Numbered from the stretch's first letter, positions 32,568 to 45,213 are shown. The stretch is DNA of 64,000 bases from Gammaproteobacteria bacterium (GCA_016708925.1 JADJET010000018.1:62001-126000); one strand, 5' to 3'. The notes: generated by a model from the sequence alone, not told the origin. Translations and numbers: made by a program.

Positions 32568-33527
32568 ATGACGACAAAACTTTTTTCCGAACTCTTGACG
32601 AACAGCCCGAAGAACTGGGGCCGCTGGGGCCCCGACGACGAAGTCGGAGCGCTCAATTTTCTGACCAGCAAGGAAATCCTGCGCGGTGTGCAAGCCGTCA
32701 AGCAGGGCAAGGTGTTCATGCTGGGGGTGCCGGTGGCGCGGCCGGGCGGCGATCCCATCTATCCCGGGCGCGGCCAGACCACGCGCACCATGGCGATGGA
32801 CAAGGGACACTACATGAACTGCCACGCCCATTCGTTTCCGGGCGGGATGGAATACGCCGACGACGTGATTTTCATGTATCTCCAGGGCACCACTCAATAC
32901 GACGCTCTCGGTCACGTCTGGTACGACGACCAACTCTACAACGGCTATGACGCCAAGACGACCATCGGCGGACTCCAGAAGTGCAGCGTCGAGAAGATCG
33001 CCAATCGCGGTGTGGTCGGGCGCGGCATCCTGCTCGATGTCGCCCGCTACAAGGGCGTAAAACACTTGCAAGCCAATGAAGGCATCACCCTCGACGATGT
33101 GCTGAAAACCGCCGAGATGCAGAAATGCACCATCGAAAAGCACGACATCCTGCTGATTCACACCGGCTGGCTGAAGCGTTTTTACGATGAAGGCGTGGAC
33201 GCCTTTTTCCCCGGCAGTACGATGAGCGAGCCGGGCCTGGCCTACAGCCCGGAGCTGGTCGACTGGTTTCACAAAATGGAAATTCCTTCGTTCGGCACGG
33301 ATACGGTTGCGTCCGAGCAGACCATGCACCCGGAATCGGGGACCATGATTCCGCTGCACGCGGCGTTGTTGCGCAATCTCGGCGTGGTATTCAACGAAAT
33401 CGACTGGCTGTATGACCTGGCGGAGGACTGCGCCAAGGACGGTCAGTACACCTTCCTGTTTGTGGGCGCTCCGCTCAAGGTCGTGGCCGGTGCCGGATCG
33501 CCGGTCAATCCAGCGGTTATCAAGTAG
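32568..33527 (+). CDS. Cyclase family protein (kynurenine formamidase-like)
   Basis: A 319-residue member of the metal-dependent cyclase family. The metal site region is MNCHAHSFPGG and GTTQYDALGHVWYDD, in place of the more common HxGTHxDxPxH. Later conserved segments are HDILLIHTGW, GLAYSPELVDWF and GTDTVASEQ. Related enzymes hydrolyse formamides, cyclic imides or lactones. The start at 32568 is clear. A DHA2 transporter gene follows after 110 bases and may move substrate or product. The exact reaction is unknown. Confidence 0.8.
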   Translation: MTTKLFSELLTNSPKNWGRWGPDDEVGALNFLTSKEILRGVQAVKQGKVFMLGVPVARPGGDPIYPGRGQTTRTMAMDKGHYMNCHAHSFPGGMEYADDVIFMYLQGTTQYDALGHVWYDDQLYNGYDAKTTIGGLQKCSVEKIANRGVVGRGILLDVARYKGVKHLQANEGITLDDVLKTAEMQKCTIEKHDILLIHTGWLKRFYDEGVDAFFPGSTMSEPGLAYSPELVDWFHKMEIPSFGTDTVASEQTMHPESGTMIPLHAALLRNLGVVFNEIDWLYDLAEDCAKDGQYTFLFVGAPLKVVAGAGSPVNPAVIK

Positions 33528-33637
33528 TCCGCGCGAGCAGGCCGCTGGCCCACTTCCATCCTCGCTCGCGGACGCGGGTTCGTGAGCGAGGGTTCGTAAG
33601 CGCAGGGTGAGGGATACCGACTCATGAGAAATCGCGT

Positions 33638-35260
33638 ATGAGCGAAGCGGCTGCTGACGCTGCACCGAAATCAGTGGATGCAAGGCCCATCCCGCCGCCG
33701 GCCGCAGCCATTGAAAACAAGGATCACGTTTCCCTGGCGACCTGGTTGACGGTGTTCGGCAGCGTGATCGGCGCCTTTATCGCGGTGCTCAACATCATGA
33801 TCACCAATGCGTCGCTGAAGGATATTCAGGGCGCACTGGGCGCGACGCTGGAGGAGGGATCGTTCATCTCCACCGCCTACCTGACGGCGGAGGTGGTGGT
33901 GATACCCCTCACCGGCTGGTTCGCGATGGTGTTCGGTCTGCGCCGCTTCATGCTGTCGGCATCGACCATGTTCATCGGCGCCACCCTGTTGTGCGCCCTG
34001 GCCTGGAATCTCGAATCCATGCTGGTATTCCGCGCCATCGCGGGACTGGCCGGCGGGACCTTCATTCCGCTGTCGTTCGCGGTGATTCTCACGCTGCTGC
34101 CGCCGAGCAAGCAGCCCATCGGCATCGCCATGTTCTCGCTGACCGCCACCCAGGCACCGGCGATCGGCCCGGCCCTGGGCGGCTATCTGACCGAGACATT
34201 TGGGTGGCAGTCGATTTTCTATCTGCAAATCATTCCAACCTCGATCATGTTCACGATTCTGTGGTGGGGTCTGGCGCGCTCCCAGAGCAAGCTTGAATTG
34301 CTCAAGAATGGCGATTGGCTGGGTATCGCCAGCCTTTCCATCGCACTGGGCGCCATGATCATCACGCTCGAGGAGGGCAACCGCAAGGACTGGCTCGAAT
34401 CCGAATTCATTCAGCGCGGCGCCGCGATCGCGCTGGTATTTTCTGTGATTTTTCTTTACCGGCAACTGCGTGGTCCCAATCCGTTCATCAATGTGCGGTT
34501 GCTCAAGCGCTGGAATTTCGGCCTTGCCAACATCATCGGCGTGATTCTCGGGCTCGGACTGTACGGCTCGGTGTTCATCACGCCGCTCTATCTGGCCCAG
34601 GTGCAGGGCTACAACGCTTGGCAGACCGGCGTCACCATGATGTGGTTCGGCTTTCCCCAGCTGATCATGGTGCCCCTGATCGTGCGGCTGATGAAAACCG
34701 TGGATCTCCGCCATCTGGTCGCCATCGGCTGCGCGATTTTCGCCTGGAGCCTGCTGATCAATATCAACATGAGCGCGGATTCCGCGTACGATCAGTTGCG
34801 GCTCGCCAACTTCATTCGCGGTATCGGCCAGCCGTTCCTGTCGGTGCCGCTCGCGGTGATTGCCACCGTCGGCATCGAACCGGCCCAGGTCGGTTCGGCA
34901 TCCGGTCTCTACAACCTCACTCGCAATCTCGGCGGGTCGGTGGGGATCGCGTTTCTCGCGACCTTTCTCACCATCCGCGAACAATTTCACTCCAACCATG
35001 TGGTCGAGAATATTTCACTGTACAGCCAGGCAACGATTGAGCGTCTCGACGGCTTGCAGGGATATTTCATCAGTCTGGGCGCGGACCCGGTGCTGGCCGG
35101 CGAGCGCGCGCTGCGCGTGATCGATGCCATCGCCCGCCGCGAAAGCATGGTGCTGGCCTACAACGACTGTTTCTATTTCATGGGGGCGGCCTTTGTGGTC
35201 GGGTTCATCCTGACCTACATGCTGAAAAGCTACCGCACTCCGACCGCGCCGGCGCGATAA
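33638..35260 (+). CDS. MFS drug:H+ antiporter, DHA2 family (EmrB/QacA type)
   Basis: A 540-residue inner-membrane protein with roughly 14 hydrophobic segments and the DHA2 features LTGWFAMVFGLRR (motif A region) and LTATQAPAIGPALGGYLTE (motif C region). The first 35 residues are hydrophilic and Ala/Pro-rich. No membrane-fusion (EmrA) gene is next to it, so it may act alone or with a partner encoded elsewhere. It is on the same strand as the cyclase gene (110-base gap), pointing to linked function, but what it moves is not determinable here. Confidence 0.87.
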   Translation: MSEAAADAAPKSVDARPIPPPAAAIENKDHVSLATWLTVFGSVIGAFIAVLNIMITNASLKDIQGALGATLEEGSFISTAYLTAEVVVIPLTGWFAMVFGLRRFMLSASTMFIGATLLCALAWNLESMLVFRAIAGLAGGTFIPLSFAVILTLLPPSKQPIGIAMFSLTATQAPAIGPALGGYLTETFGWQSIFYLQIIPTSIMFTILWWGLARSQSKLELLKNGDWLGIASLSIALGAMIITLEEGNRKDWLESEFIQRGAAIALVFSVIFLYRQLRGPNPFINVRLLKRWNFGLANIIGVILGLGLYGSVFITPLYLAQVQGYNAWQTGVTMMWFGFPQLIMVPLIVRLMKTVDLRHLVAIGCAIFAWSLLININMSADSAYDQLRLANFIRGIGQPFLSVPLAVIATVGIEPAQVGSASGLYNLTRNLGGSVGIAFLATFLTIREQFHSNHVVENISLYSQATIERLDGLQGYFISLGADPVLAGERALRVIDAIARRESMVLAYNDCFYFMGAAFVVGFILTYMLKSYRTPTAPAR

Positions 35261-35366
35261 TGGGAGGATGCGCGCGGCGATGGCCGGGTGCCCCGGGTTG
35301 CCGTGTCCGTCGCAGCGCGGCATAACCAACACCGTCGTCATCAACCCAGCGTAAGGAAGGTCGCCG

Positions 35367-36740
35367 ATGCCGCAACGTGAATCCACGCAACATATCGTCA
35401 AGCCGACGCTCGGGGTGATGGCGCTGATGATCTACGGCGTGGGCAATATGCTCGGCGCCGGCATTTACGGCCTGGTGGGCAAGGCAGCCGGGGAGCTTGG
35501 CAACATGGTCTGGCTGGGTTTCTTCGCCAGCATGATCGCGGCCGGACTCACCGGACTCTCGTATGCGTCGCTCGGCTCCCGCTATCCGCGCGCGGCGGGG
35601 GCTGCCTATATCACCCACCGCGCCTTCGGCATCACCGCGATCAGCTATGTGGTGGGCCTGGCGGTGACGATGTCCGGTCTCACTTCGCTGGCGGCCGCAA
35701 GCCAGGTATTTGCCAACTACGCCCATGCGATATTCACCGGTGTGCCGATCAAATGGGTGGTGGTGGTTTTCATTCTGACACTGACGGTGATCAACTATGT
35801 CGGGATGCGCGAATCGGCCTGGGTCAACGCGATTTGCACCGCCATTGAAGCCGGCGGGTTGCTGTTGGTCATCGCGGTGGGCGCGCGCTACTGGGGCAGC
35901 GTGGATTATTTCGATGCGAGCTCGATCAAAAATCCCGGCGGCGATTTTTCGGTTTCGCTGATGCTCTCCGGCGCCGTGCTGACGTTTTATGCGTTTATCG
36001 GCTTTGAAGATTTGCTGAATATTTCGGAAGAAGTGCGCAATCCGCGCCGCAATTTTCCGCTTGCACTGCTTGCCGCGCTCGGCATCGCGGCGACCATCTA
36101 CATGGCGGTCTGTATCACCGCCGTGTCCGTGGTGCCACACGCCCAGCTCGCGGCGGCGAGCGGGCCGCTGGTCGAGGTGGTGCGCATCGCCGCGCCCTGG
36201 GTGCCGCCCATGCTGTTTACCGTGGTAGCCATGTTTGCCGTGACCAACACCGCGTTACTGAATCACATCATGGGTTCGCGGCTGGTATACGGGATGGCGC
36301 GCCAGGGCCTGTTGCCGGCCCTGCTCGGACGTCTTCATCCGCGGCGGAACACGCCTCATGTGGCGATTCTGCTATTGCTGATAATCGTTCTCGGGCTGGC
36401 GCTGGTGGGCGACATCAAGGCGCTGGCGAGCGCGACCAGCCTGCTCCTGCTGGGTTCGTTCACCCTGGTGAATCTGGCGCTGGTGGTGCTGAAGCGGCGC
36501 CCCGGCGAACCGCGCGGCGGTTTTGAAGTGCCGCTCGCGGTGCCGTTGGGCGGCGCCGGTGTCGCCGTGGCGTTCATCGTCAACCGGGTGATCGACGGGG
36601 TGCGATCCGGAGAACTGGCGCCGGTCTATATCGCGGGTGGTATCGTCGCCGCGATTGCGGTGCTGTATCTGCTGCTGCGGCCGCAGGCGGCGGCAGTGGC
36701 GGAGGTCGAGCACCCAAAGCAAGTTGGTGAAACCGAGTAA
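35367..36740 (+). CDS. APC superfamily amino acid/polyamine permease
   Basis: A 457-residue permease with about 12 membrane helices. The first helix has the APC signature GVGNMLGAGIYGLVG, followed by SLGSRYPRAAGAAY. The later part keeps GFEDLLNISEEVRNPRRNFP, typical of amino acid permeases. It has AAGG-type Shine-Dalgarno sequence before the ATG. It ends 14 bases from the convergent gcvP gene. Substrate unknown. Confidence 0.87.
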   Translation: MPQRESTQHIVKPTLGVMALMIYGVGNMLGAGIYGLVGKAAGELGNMVWLGFFASMIAAGLTGLSYASLGSRYPRAAGAAYITHRAFGITAISYVVGLAVTMSGLTSLAAASQVFANYAHAIFTGVPIKWVVVVFILTLTVINYVGMRESAWVNAICTAIEAGGLLLVIAVGARYWGSVDYFDASSIKNPGGDFSVSLMLSGAVLTFYAFIGFEDLLNISEEVRNPRRNFPLALLAALGIAATIYMAVCITAVSVVPHAQLAAASGPLVEVVRIAAPWVPPMLFTVVAMFAVTNTALLNHIMGSRLVYGMARQGLLPALLGRLHPRRNTPHVAILLLLIIVLGLALVGDIKALASATSLLLLGSFTLVNLALVVLKRRPGEPRGGFEVPLAVPLGGAGVAVAFIVNRVIDGVRSGELAPVYIAGGIVAAIAVLYLLLRPQAAAVAEVEHPKQVGETE

Positions 36741-36754
36741 AAACGCCCGCAACT

Positions 36755-39646
<2,892 letters not shown>

Positions 39647-39985
39647 CGCGGGGCCAGGAGCATGACGGTTGGCAGGTAGTGGAAGCAGCGTCGCAGAGTA
39701 GGCAAGCAGCATGCATCCGATGGTAGCAGCGCGGTGTCCGCGGCGGCAAATTCGGCGATTTTCAGTGTCACGCCCGCCCGCGGTTCACGCGTCCCCGGCA
39801 GGCCTTCCCGTTTCCACGCGGACAACTTTCCTGCACCACTCGGGGCCCTGAACCACCCGGGGCCGGCTCCGGTGGCGGGCCTGCCGAGCAGTGAAGTGTG
39901 AAGCATGACCGGATGTCCCGAGTATGGCGTCCCGGTTGCTGGTGCTATAGTTCCGCCTGTCACGAGGAGGTTGGGAGAAAGGGAC
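39647..39985. other. 339-base divergent intergenic region (gcvP / HD-GYP)
   Basis: No gene is supported. On the plus strand a possible -10, TATAGT (39946-39951), lies before the HD-GYP gene but lacks a good -35. GAGGAGG and GGGAGAAAGGG form a strong purine-rich ribosome-binding region just upstream of the ATG at 39986. I saw no glycine-riboswitch-like motif on the gcvP side. Confidence 0.5.
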
Positions 39986-41329
39986 ATGGCCGACAGTTTC
40001 GGGTCGGATAAAAAAACCTATGCCAGGGAGAATCTGGTCAAAGTCCCGGCTGCCCAGGTTCAGATCGGCATGTTTGTCGCGGAGCTCGATCGACCCTGGT
40101 TGGGAACGCCCTTCCTGCTGCAGGGCTTTGAAGTTCGCAGCAAGAGCCAGATTCACACTCTCACAAATCACTGTCAGTACGTCTATGTACTGAAGGAGGG
40201 TGTGCCACGCAAGGCCCCCGAGGTGCTGGCCTCCAGCATGGAGCCACCGCCCAAGCAAAATGCTGGTCCCCTGCTGCCGGGCAGGCTGCGCGCACGCGTA
40301 AGACGCCAGCCTTATGTCAAGAGGACCGTGGTGAGATCGCGGCCGCCCCATGAAATCCAGAAGCCGGTGCGCCTGGAGCATGAGGTGGCGCGCAAGGTGC
40401 TGGATGCGGGTCGGGTCAACGTCAAAAGCTTGCTCCATTCGGCCAGCATGGGGCAGATGCTGGACACTCAGGTGGCAGAGGCTACTGTGGATGCCTGTGT
40501 GCATTCCATCCTGCGCAATCCGGAAGCCATGCTCTGGATGAGCCGGATCAAAGACCGGAACGAATACACCGCCGAACACTGTTTGAATGTCTGCGTTCTT
40601 GCCATCGCGTTCGGACGCCATCTCCATATGGCGGAAGAGGAATTGCAACTGCTCGGCCTCTGCGGCCTGTTGCACGACGTTGGCAAGATGCACATTCCCA
40701 CCGAGATTCTCGACAAGCCGGGACGGCTCACCGAAGCTGAATTCGAGGTGATGAAACAGCACACCCTGATCGGCCATGAACTGTTGAAAAGGCAGGAGGA
40801 TGGATTGGATCATCTCGTGCTGGATGTCGCCCTGAATCACCACGAGCGTCCCGACGGTAGAGGTTATCCGCGCGGCCTTGGCGAGCGGGAAATCGCCGAG
40901 TTTTCCCGGATCATTTCCGTGGTGGACACCTATGACGCCATCACCAGCAACCGTTGCTATGCTCCGGAGCTGCCATCCGCCGATGCCCAGAAGATCATCT
41001 TTGAGAATCGCGGCACCCAGTTCGATGAAACGGTGGCACTGCAATTCGTCAAGGCCATCGGCCCTTATCCGCCTGGCACCCTGGTGGAGTTGCGCAACGG
41101 CATGGCGGGGGTTGTGTTGACGGGGAAAGTGCATTTCCGTCATCTACCCACGGTGCTGTTGCTGCGCGATGCCAACAAACAGCCCATGGAAGAGCGGACC
41201 GTCGAACTGGATCTCACGGATACGGGCGTGCTCGGCAAGGAGTTTCTCATCAAGCGCTCTTGGCCGGATGGCACCTTCGGTATTTCGTTGCGCGAATGTC
41301 GCGTCCAGCACGAACCCGTATTTCTGTAA
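39986..41329 (+). CDS. HD-GYP domain cyclic-di-GMP phosphodiesterase with DUF3391
   Basis: A 447-residue cytoplasmic protein. Residues about 18-130 are the DUF3391 domain often found before HD-GYP. The HD-GYP domain (about 185-385) keeps the HD pair in LLHDVGKM (His230, Asp231) and the GYP signature in HHERPDGRGYP (285-295), so it should hydrolyse c-di-GMP. I start at the ATG at 39986 because a strong Shine-Dalgarno lies just before it. The last 60 residues form a small beta-rich tail. No receiver or sensor domain is fused, so regulation is not visible. Confidence 0.9.
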   Translation: MADSFGSDKKTYARENLVKVPAAQVQIGMFVAELDRPWLGTPFLLQGFEVRSKSQIHTLTNHCQYVYVLKEGVPRKAPEVLASSMEPPPKQNAGPLLPGRLRARVRRQPYVKRTVVRSRPPHEIQKPVRLEHEVARKVLDAGRVNVKSLLHSASMGQMLDTQVAEATVDACVHSILRNPEAMLWMSRIKDRNEYTAEHCLNVCVLAIAFGRHLHMAEEELQLLGLCGLLHDVGKMHIPTEILDKPGRLTEAEFEVMKQHTLIGHELLKRQEDGLDHLVLDVALNHHERPDGRGYPRGLGEREIAEFSRIISVVDTYDAITSNRCYAPELPSADAQKIIFENRGTQFDETVALQFVKAIGPYPPGTLVELRNGMAGVVLTGKVHFRHLPTVLLLRDANKQPMEERTVELDLTDTGVLGKEFLIKRSWPDGTFGISLRECRVQHEPVFL

Positions 41330-41425
41330 TTTTGGTCTCGGGGCTTTTGGTGTGGGGATGATGGAAGCCCCACCCGGAAGGCTTGCCCAACCCTGAATAA
41401 AGGGCTTGAGAACGCACCGGAGGGG

Positions 41426-41938
41426 TCAGGCGGTCGGGTTTTCCTCCCCGTAGGTCAGTCCAACCACTCGGTAGTCCGCCGTGCCGCCGGGGCCTTCTAC
41501 CGTCACTTGATCCCCATTGGCGCGGCCCAGCAGTGCTCGCGCCAGCGGCGAGTCGATGCTGATCCAGCCGCGCTGGGGGTCGATTTCATCCGCACCCACC
41601 AGGCGATAGATGACTGCCGCATCCACGGCATCGCGCAGGGAGACCCAGGCGCCAAAGCGCACCCGTCCGCAATCCGCCGGTGGCTCGGCGACCACGATCA
41701 GCGCTTCGAGCCGGTGGCGCAGATACCGGATCCGGCGATCGATTTCCCGCAACCGCCGCTTGCCGTAGATGTAATCGCCATTCTCGGAGCGATCGCCGTT
41801 CTTCGCCGCCGCCTGCACCTGGGCGGTGACCTGGGGACGTTCCCTGCGCCACAACTGATCGAGCTCGGCGTGCAGTGCCGCCGCGCCCGCGGGGGTGATG
41901 TAGGGCGAACTGCCGGGGGTGGGCGGGCGCCAGCGCAT
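41426..41938 (-). CDS. greB: Transcript cleavage factor GreB
   Basis: A 170-residue elongation factor that rescues backtracked RNA polymerase. The N-terminal coiled coil has the loop NGDRSENGDYIYGKRRLREID with the acidic/aromatic GreB pattern, and the C-terminal domain ends GLTYGEENPTA. Its ATG at 41938 overlaps the S9 peptidase stop (TGATG), so the two are coupled. It is the last gene of a minus-strand run starting with the quinone oxidoreductase at 45213. Confidence 0.92.
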   Translation of the reverse strand: MRWRPPTPGSSPYITPAGAAALHAELDQLWRRERPQVTAQVQAAAKNGDRSENGDYIYGKRRLREIDRRIRYLRHRLEALIVVAEPPADCGRVRFGAWVSLRDAVDAAVIYRLVGADEIDPQRGWISIDSPLARALLGRANGDQVTVEGPGGTADYRVVGLTYGEENPTA

Positions 41939-43869
41939 CAGTGGTCCGCCCGCGCCAGGCCCAGCACGCGCTGATAAAACGCGAGTTCCTCGCGAAATAC
42001 CCGGGCGACGTGCTCGGGTTTGCGAAAACCGTGGCCTTCCCCGGGAAAGGGTACATAGACCACGGGCAGGTCGCGCGCGTGCAGCGCCGCCACCATGGCG
42101 AGCGTCTGATTGGGCGGCACCACCTTGTCGTCGAGGCCCTGAAAGAAAATCACCGGGCAATCGAGCTGCTCCACATGGTGAATCGGCGACCGCGCCCGAT
42201 ACCGTTCGCGCGCCGCGGGCCAGGGACCGACCAGGCCGTCGAGATAGCGGGATTCGAACTTGTGCGTATCCCGCGCCAGGGCTTCGAGATCGCCGATGCC
42301 GTAGAGACTGGCGCCGGCGCGGAAGACATCGGCGAAGGTGAGCGCCGCGAGCACCGTGTAGCCGCCGGCGCTGCTGCCGCGGATCAGCAGCCGCGCGGGA
42401 TCGGCGCGACCGCGCGCGGCGAGATGACGCACTCCGGCCACCACATCGGCGACGTCGGCGAGTCCCCAGCGCTCGCGCAGCGCGTCGCGGTAGGCGCGCC
42501 CGTAGCCCGTGCTGCCGCGGTAGTTGAAGTCGGCCACCGCAAATCCCCGGCTGGTCCAGAACCGCACTTTGGCGCTGTAGGCCGTGCTGGTGGCACCCGT
42601 GGGACCGCCGTGGCAGAGGGCGATCAGCAGCGGCAGCTCTCCCGGCGATGGGGCGTATCCGGGATGTGCCGGCCGATAGTAAAAGCCGTGGGCCTCGGTA
42701 CCGTCATCGGTCGGGTAGTGGAAACTCTCCGGCGCCGGCAGAAAGCCGGGGTCGAGGTGGGGATCGCCGAGTCGGTGCAGGCAGCGCCAGGCGCCGCTGC
42801 TGGCGTCGAGTTCCAGCAGTTCACTGCCGTGCGTGGGGGATGACGCCACGCACCACACCCGATTTCCCGCAGCCGCGAGGGCGGCGAACTCCGTGTGCGG
42901 TGTGTCGATTTCCTGGAGGGTACGGGTGGCGGGATCGATGAGGCCCAGCTGCCAGAGTCCGTTGCGGGTGTAAGCGGTCGCGAGCTGGCCGTTGGCACAG
43001 GCGGCCCAGGTGGACATCCCGAGCGACCACAGCGGCGTGGCGAATTCCGCCGCCAGCGGGAATGCCGCAGCGGTCGCACCGCTTGCCGTCAGGCGGTACA
43101 GGTTCCACCAGCCGCTGCGGTCGGAGACGAAATGCAGCTCTCCGGCGGCGGTCCAGCCGGGCTGGAGCACGGCTTCGCCGGTTGGACAAACAGCGTTGTC
43201 GCCGGCGATGTGACGCACATTGCGGCAGGCGCCGTCGGCTCCGATGTCCGCCAGCCACAGATCCGTGCGGTCCCAGGGCATGTCGGGATGGTTCCAGCTG
43301 ATCCAGGCGAGCTGGCTGCCGTCCGGGCTCAGGCTTGGATAAGCGTAGAAATCGTCTCCCGATACCAGTTCATCGACCGCGCCGCTGCCGTCCAGAGCGA
43401 CGGCGGCGATGAAGTTGGCGGGCTCGCGCTTCAGATCGTTGGCGGTGTCGGGATAGTGTCGTTCGCCAATGGCGAGCAGACGGTTATGCCGCCTATCCAG
43501 GCAGGGTTCGGCAAACCGCAGCCCGCATTCCGCGGGGGTAATGGCGACGGGTAGGGCGCGGGGATCGCGGGTGTTCAGACAGTAGATGCGCTGGTCGTCC
43601 TGGAGCACGAAATAGAGCACGCCCTCGGCCACTGTGTAGGGCCGGCCGCCGTATTCGTGAACCCGACTGCGGACATTGATGGGCGCCGGCAGCAGGTCGC
43701 GGTGGGTTCCGTCCGGGGCCAGCGCGACGACCGCGCTGCGGCCGCCTTCGGTGGGGCGGGTCTCGATCCAGTACAGGATATCGCCGTCCGCCAACGGCCA
43801 ATCGATGGCGCCGGCGGTGCTCGCCGCCAGCTCCGGGGTGATGGGGCTGGGCCAGCTGCCACAGGGCAA
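41938..43869 (-). CDS. S9 family peptidase (prolyl oligopeptidase / acylaminoacyl-peptidase type)
   Basis: About 643 residues: an N-terminal beta-propeller region and a C-terminal alpha/beta hydrolase. The nucleophile motif GSSAGGY (coded near 42365-42385), the acid region GLDDKVVPP and the His in GEGHGF form the catalytic triad of S9 peptidases. The frame is open to an ATG at 43965, but that overlaps yciH by 71 bases and encodes sequence unlike the family; homology starts at PCGSWPSPITPEL, so I use the TTG at 43869. It has no signal peptide. The 3' end overlaps greB by one base. Confidence 0.88.
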   Translation of the reverse strand: MPCGSWPSPITPELAASTAGAIDWPLADGDILYWIETRPTEGGRSAVVALAPDGTHRDLLPAPINVRSRVHEYGGRPYTVAEGVLYFVLQDDQRIYCLNTRDPRALPVAITPAECGLRFAEPCLDRRHNRLLAIGERHYPDTANDLKREPANFIAAVALDGSGAVDELVSGDDFYAYPSLSPDGSQLAWISWNHPDMPWDRTDLWLADIGADGACRNVRHIAGDNAVCPTGEAVLQPGWTAAGELHFVSDRSGWWNLYRLTASGATAAAFPLAAEFATPLWSLGMSTWAACANGQLATAYTRNGLWQLGLIDPATRTLQEIDTPHTEFAALAAAGNRVWCVASSPTHGSELLELDASSGAWRCLHRLGDPHLDPGFLPAPESFHYPTDDGTEAHGFYYRPAHPGYAPSPGELPLLIALCHGGPTGATSTAYSAKVRFWTSRGFAVADFNYRGSTGYGRAYRDALRERWGLADVADVVAGVRHLAARGRADPARLLIRGSSAGGYTVLAALTFADVFRAGASLYGIGDLEALARDTHKFESRYLDGLVGPWPAARERYRARSPIHHVEQLDCPVIFFQGLDDKVVPPNQTLAMVAALHARDLPVVYVPFPGEGHGFRKPEHVARVFREELAFYQRVLGLARADH

Positions 43870-43894
43870 ATGATCGGGCGGCGTCGGAATGGCC

Positions 43895-44221
43895 TCAGCC
43901 TCCCGCCAGCTTGACGCGATAACCCAAGGCTTCGAGCGTCGCCTTGATGGCGGCGCGGTGGTCACCCTGGATTTCGATCACGCCGTCCTTGACGCTGCCA
44001 CCGGTGGCGCACTGCTGCTTGAGCTGTTTGGCGAGGGCGCGCAACTCCGCGTCCGCGAGCAGAATTCCCGCGATGGTGGTGACACCCTTGCCACTGCGTC
44101 CGCTGGTCTCGCGGCGGATGCGCACGATGCCATCGCCGGCGGGTTTGGCCGGCGTCGCCGCGGCCTTGGAGCCGATACGCCCGCGGTCGGTGCTGTAGAC
44201 CAGCCGGGAGTTTCCGCTCAT
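43895..44221 (-). CDS. yciH: Translation initiation factor SUI1/eIF1 homologue (YciH)
   Basis: A 108-residue protein. The SUI1 domain (residues about 33-108) has RRETSGRSGKGVTTIAG and QCATGGSVKDGVIEIQGDHR, the conserved ribosome-binding surfaces. YciH resembles eIF1 and can affect start-site selection in E. coli. Its ATG overlaps the stop of the quinone oxidoreductase gene by four bases. Confidence 0.92.
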   Translation of the reverse strand: MSGNSRLVYSTDRGRIGSKAAATPAKPAGDGIVRIRRETSGRSGKGVTTIAGILLADAELRALAKQLKQQCATGGSVKDGVIEIQGDHRAAIKATLEALGYRVKLAGG

Positions 44222-45213
44222 GACGCTACCGCCAGCACGATCTTGCCCAGGTGCTTGCTGCTTTCCATCAGGGCGTGGCTCGCGGCGGCCTCGGCGAGCG
44301 GGAAGGTCGCGTGGATCAACGGTCGAATGTCGCCGCCCTCCAGCAGTGGCCAGACATTTTCGTGCACGGCGCGGGCGATGCGCGCCTTGTCGGCCACCGG
44401 CTGGCTGCGCAGCGTCGAGCCGGTGAGCACCAACTGCTTCAACATCATCGGCATCAGATCCACTTCGACCTTGGAACCGCGCAGAAAGGCGATGGAGACG
44501 ATGCGACCGCGAAAGGCGGCGGCGCGGATATTCTTCTGCACATAGTCGCCGCCCACCATGTCGAGGATCACATCGGCGCCGGTGGTGGCGGCTTTGATGC
44601 CTTCGACAAAATCCTCGCGCTGATAATCGAACGCTTTGACGGCGCCCAGCATTTCGCACACCGTGACTTTCTCGGCGTTGCCGGCGGTGGCGAATACCCG
44701 GGCGCCGAAGGCAGCCCCCAACTGAATCGCCGTGGTGCCGATGCCGCTGGTGCCGCCGTGCACCAGCAGCACTTCGCCCGCTTGCAGGCTGGCGCGCTCG
44801 AAGACGTTGTGCCAGACGGTGAACACGGTTTCCGGCAGCGCCGCCGCCTGTGTGGCCGACAGCCCCGCGGGAATCGGCAGGCACAGATCGCGGTGGGCGA
44901 CGGCGTATTCGGCGTAGCCGCCGCCGGCCAGCAGCGCGCAGACCTGATCGCCGATCCGCCAGCGACCGCTGTCGGGGCCGAGCGCCGCGATTTCGCCCGC
45001 CACTTCCAGCCCCGGCAGCTCGGACGCGCCGGCGGGCGGCGGATAACCGCCCTGGCGCTGGATCACATCGGGCCGGTTGACGCCCGCGGCGATCACGCGG
45101 ATCAGTACTTCACCCGCGCCGGGCACGGGTAGCGGACGCCGCGCAGGGGTCAGCACTTCCGGGCCGCCGGGGCGCGCGATCTCGATGCAGTTCATGGTGG
45201 TGGGCAATGGCAT
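44218..45213 (-). CDS. NAD(P)H quinone oxidoreductase / zinc-type alcohol dehydrogenase family
   Basis: A 331-residue medium-chain dehydrogenase of the quinone oxidoreductase (TP53I3/PIG3) type. The substrate domain has GEVLIRVIAAGVNRPDVIQR and GYPPPAGASELPGLEVAGEI. The cofactor domain has VHGGTSGIGTTAIQLG, the NADPH-binding AxxGxxG-type motif. Catalytic zinc ligands are absent, as in quinone oxidoreductases. The ATG at 45213 has GGAG eight bases upstream. The first gene of the minus-strand operon, it faces the propionyl-CoA synthetase gene across a 236-base divergent gap. Confidence 0.88.
   Translation of the reverse strand: MPLPTTMNCIEIARPGGPEVLTPARRPLPVPGAGEVLIRVIAAGVNRPDVIQRQGGYPPPAGASELPGLEVAGEIAALGPDSGRWRIGDQVCALLAGGGYAEYAVAHRDLCLPIPAGLSATQAAALPETVFTVWHNVFERASLQAGEVLLVHGGTSGIGTTAIQLGAAFGARVFATAGNAEKVTVCEMLGAVKAFDYQREDFVEGIKAATTGADVILDMVGGDYVQKNIRAAAFRGRIVSIAFLRGSKVEVDLMPMMLKQLVLTGSTLRSQPVADKARIARAVHENVWPLLEGGDIRPLIHATFPLAEAAASHALMESSKHLGKIVLAVAS

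Noticed and set aside
33560..33591. Inverted repeat CCTCGCTC / GAGCGAGG between cyclase and transporter genes
   Set aside because: No T run follows and the loop is 16 bases; not supported as a terminator or operator.
41340..41371. Inverted repeat GGGGCTT / AAGCCCC after the HD-GYP gene
   Set aside because: The loop is 18 bases with no T run; too weak to call a terminator.
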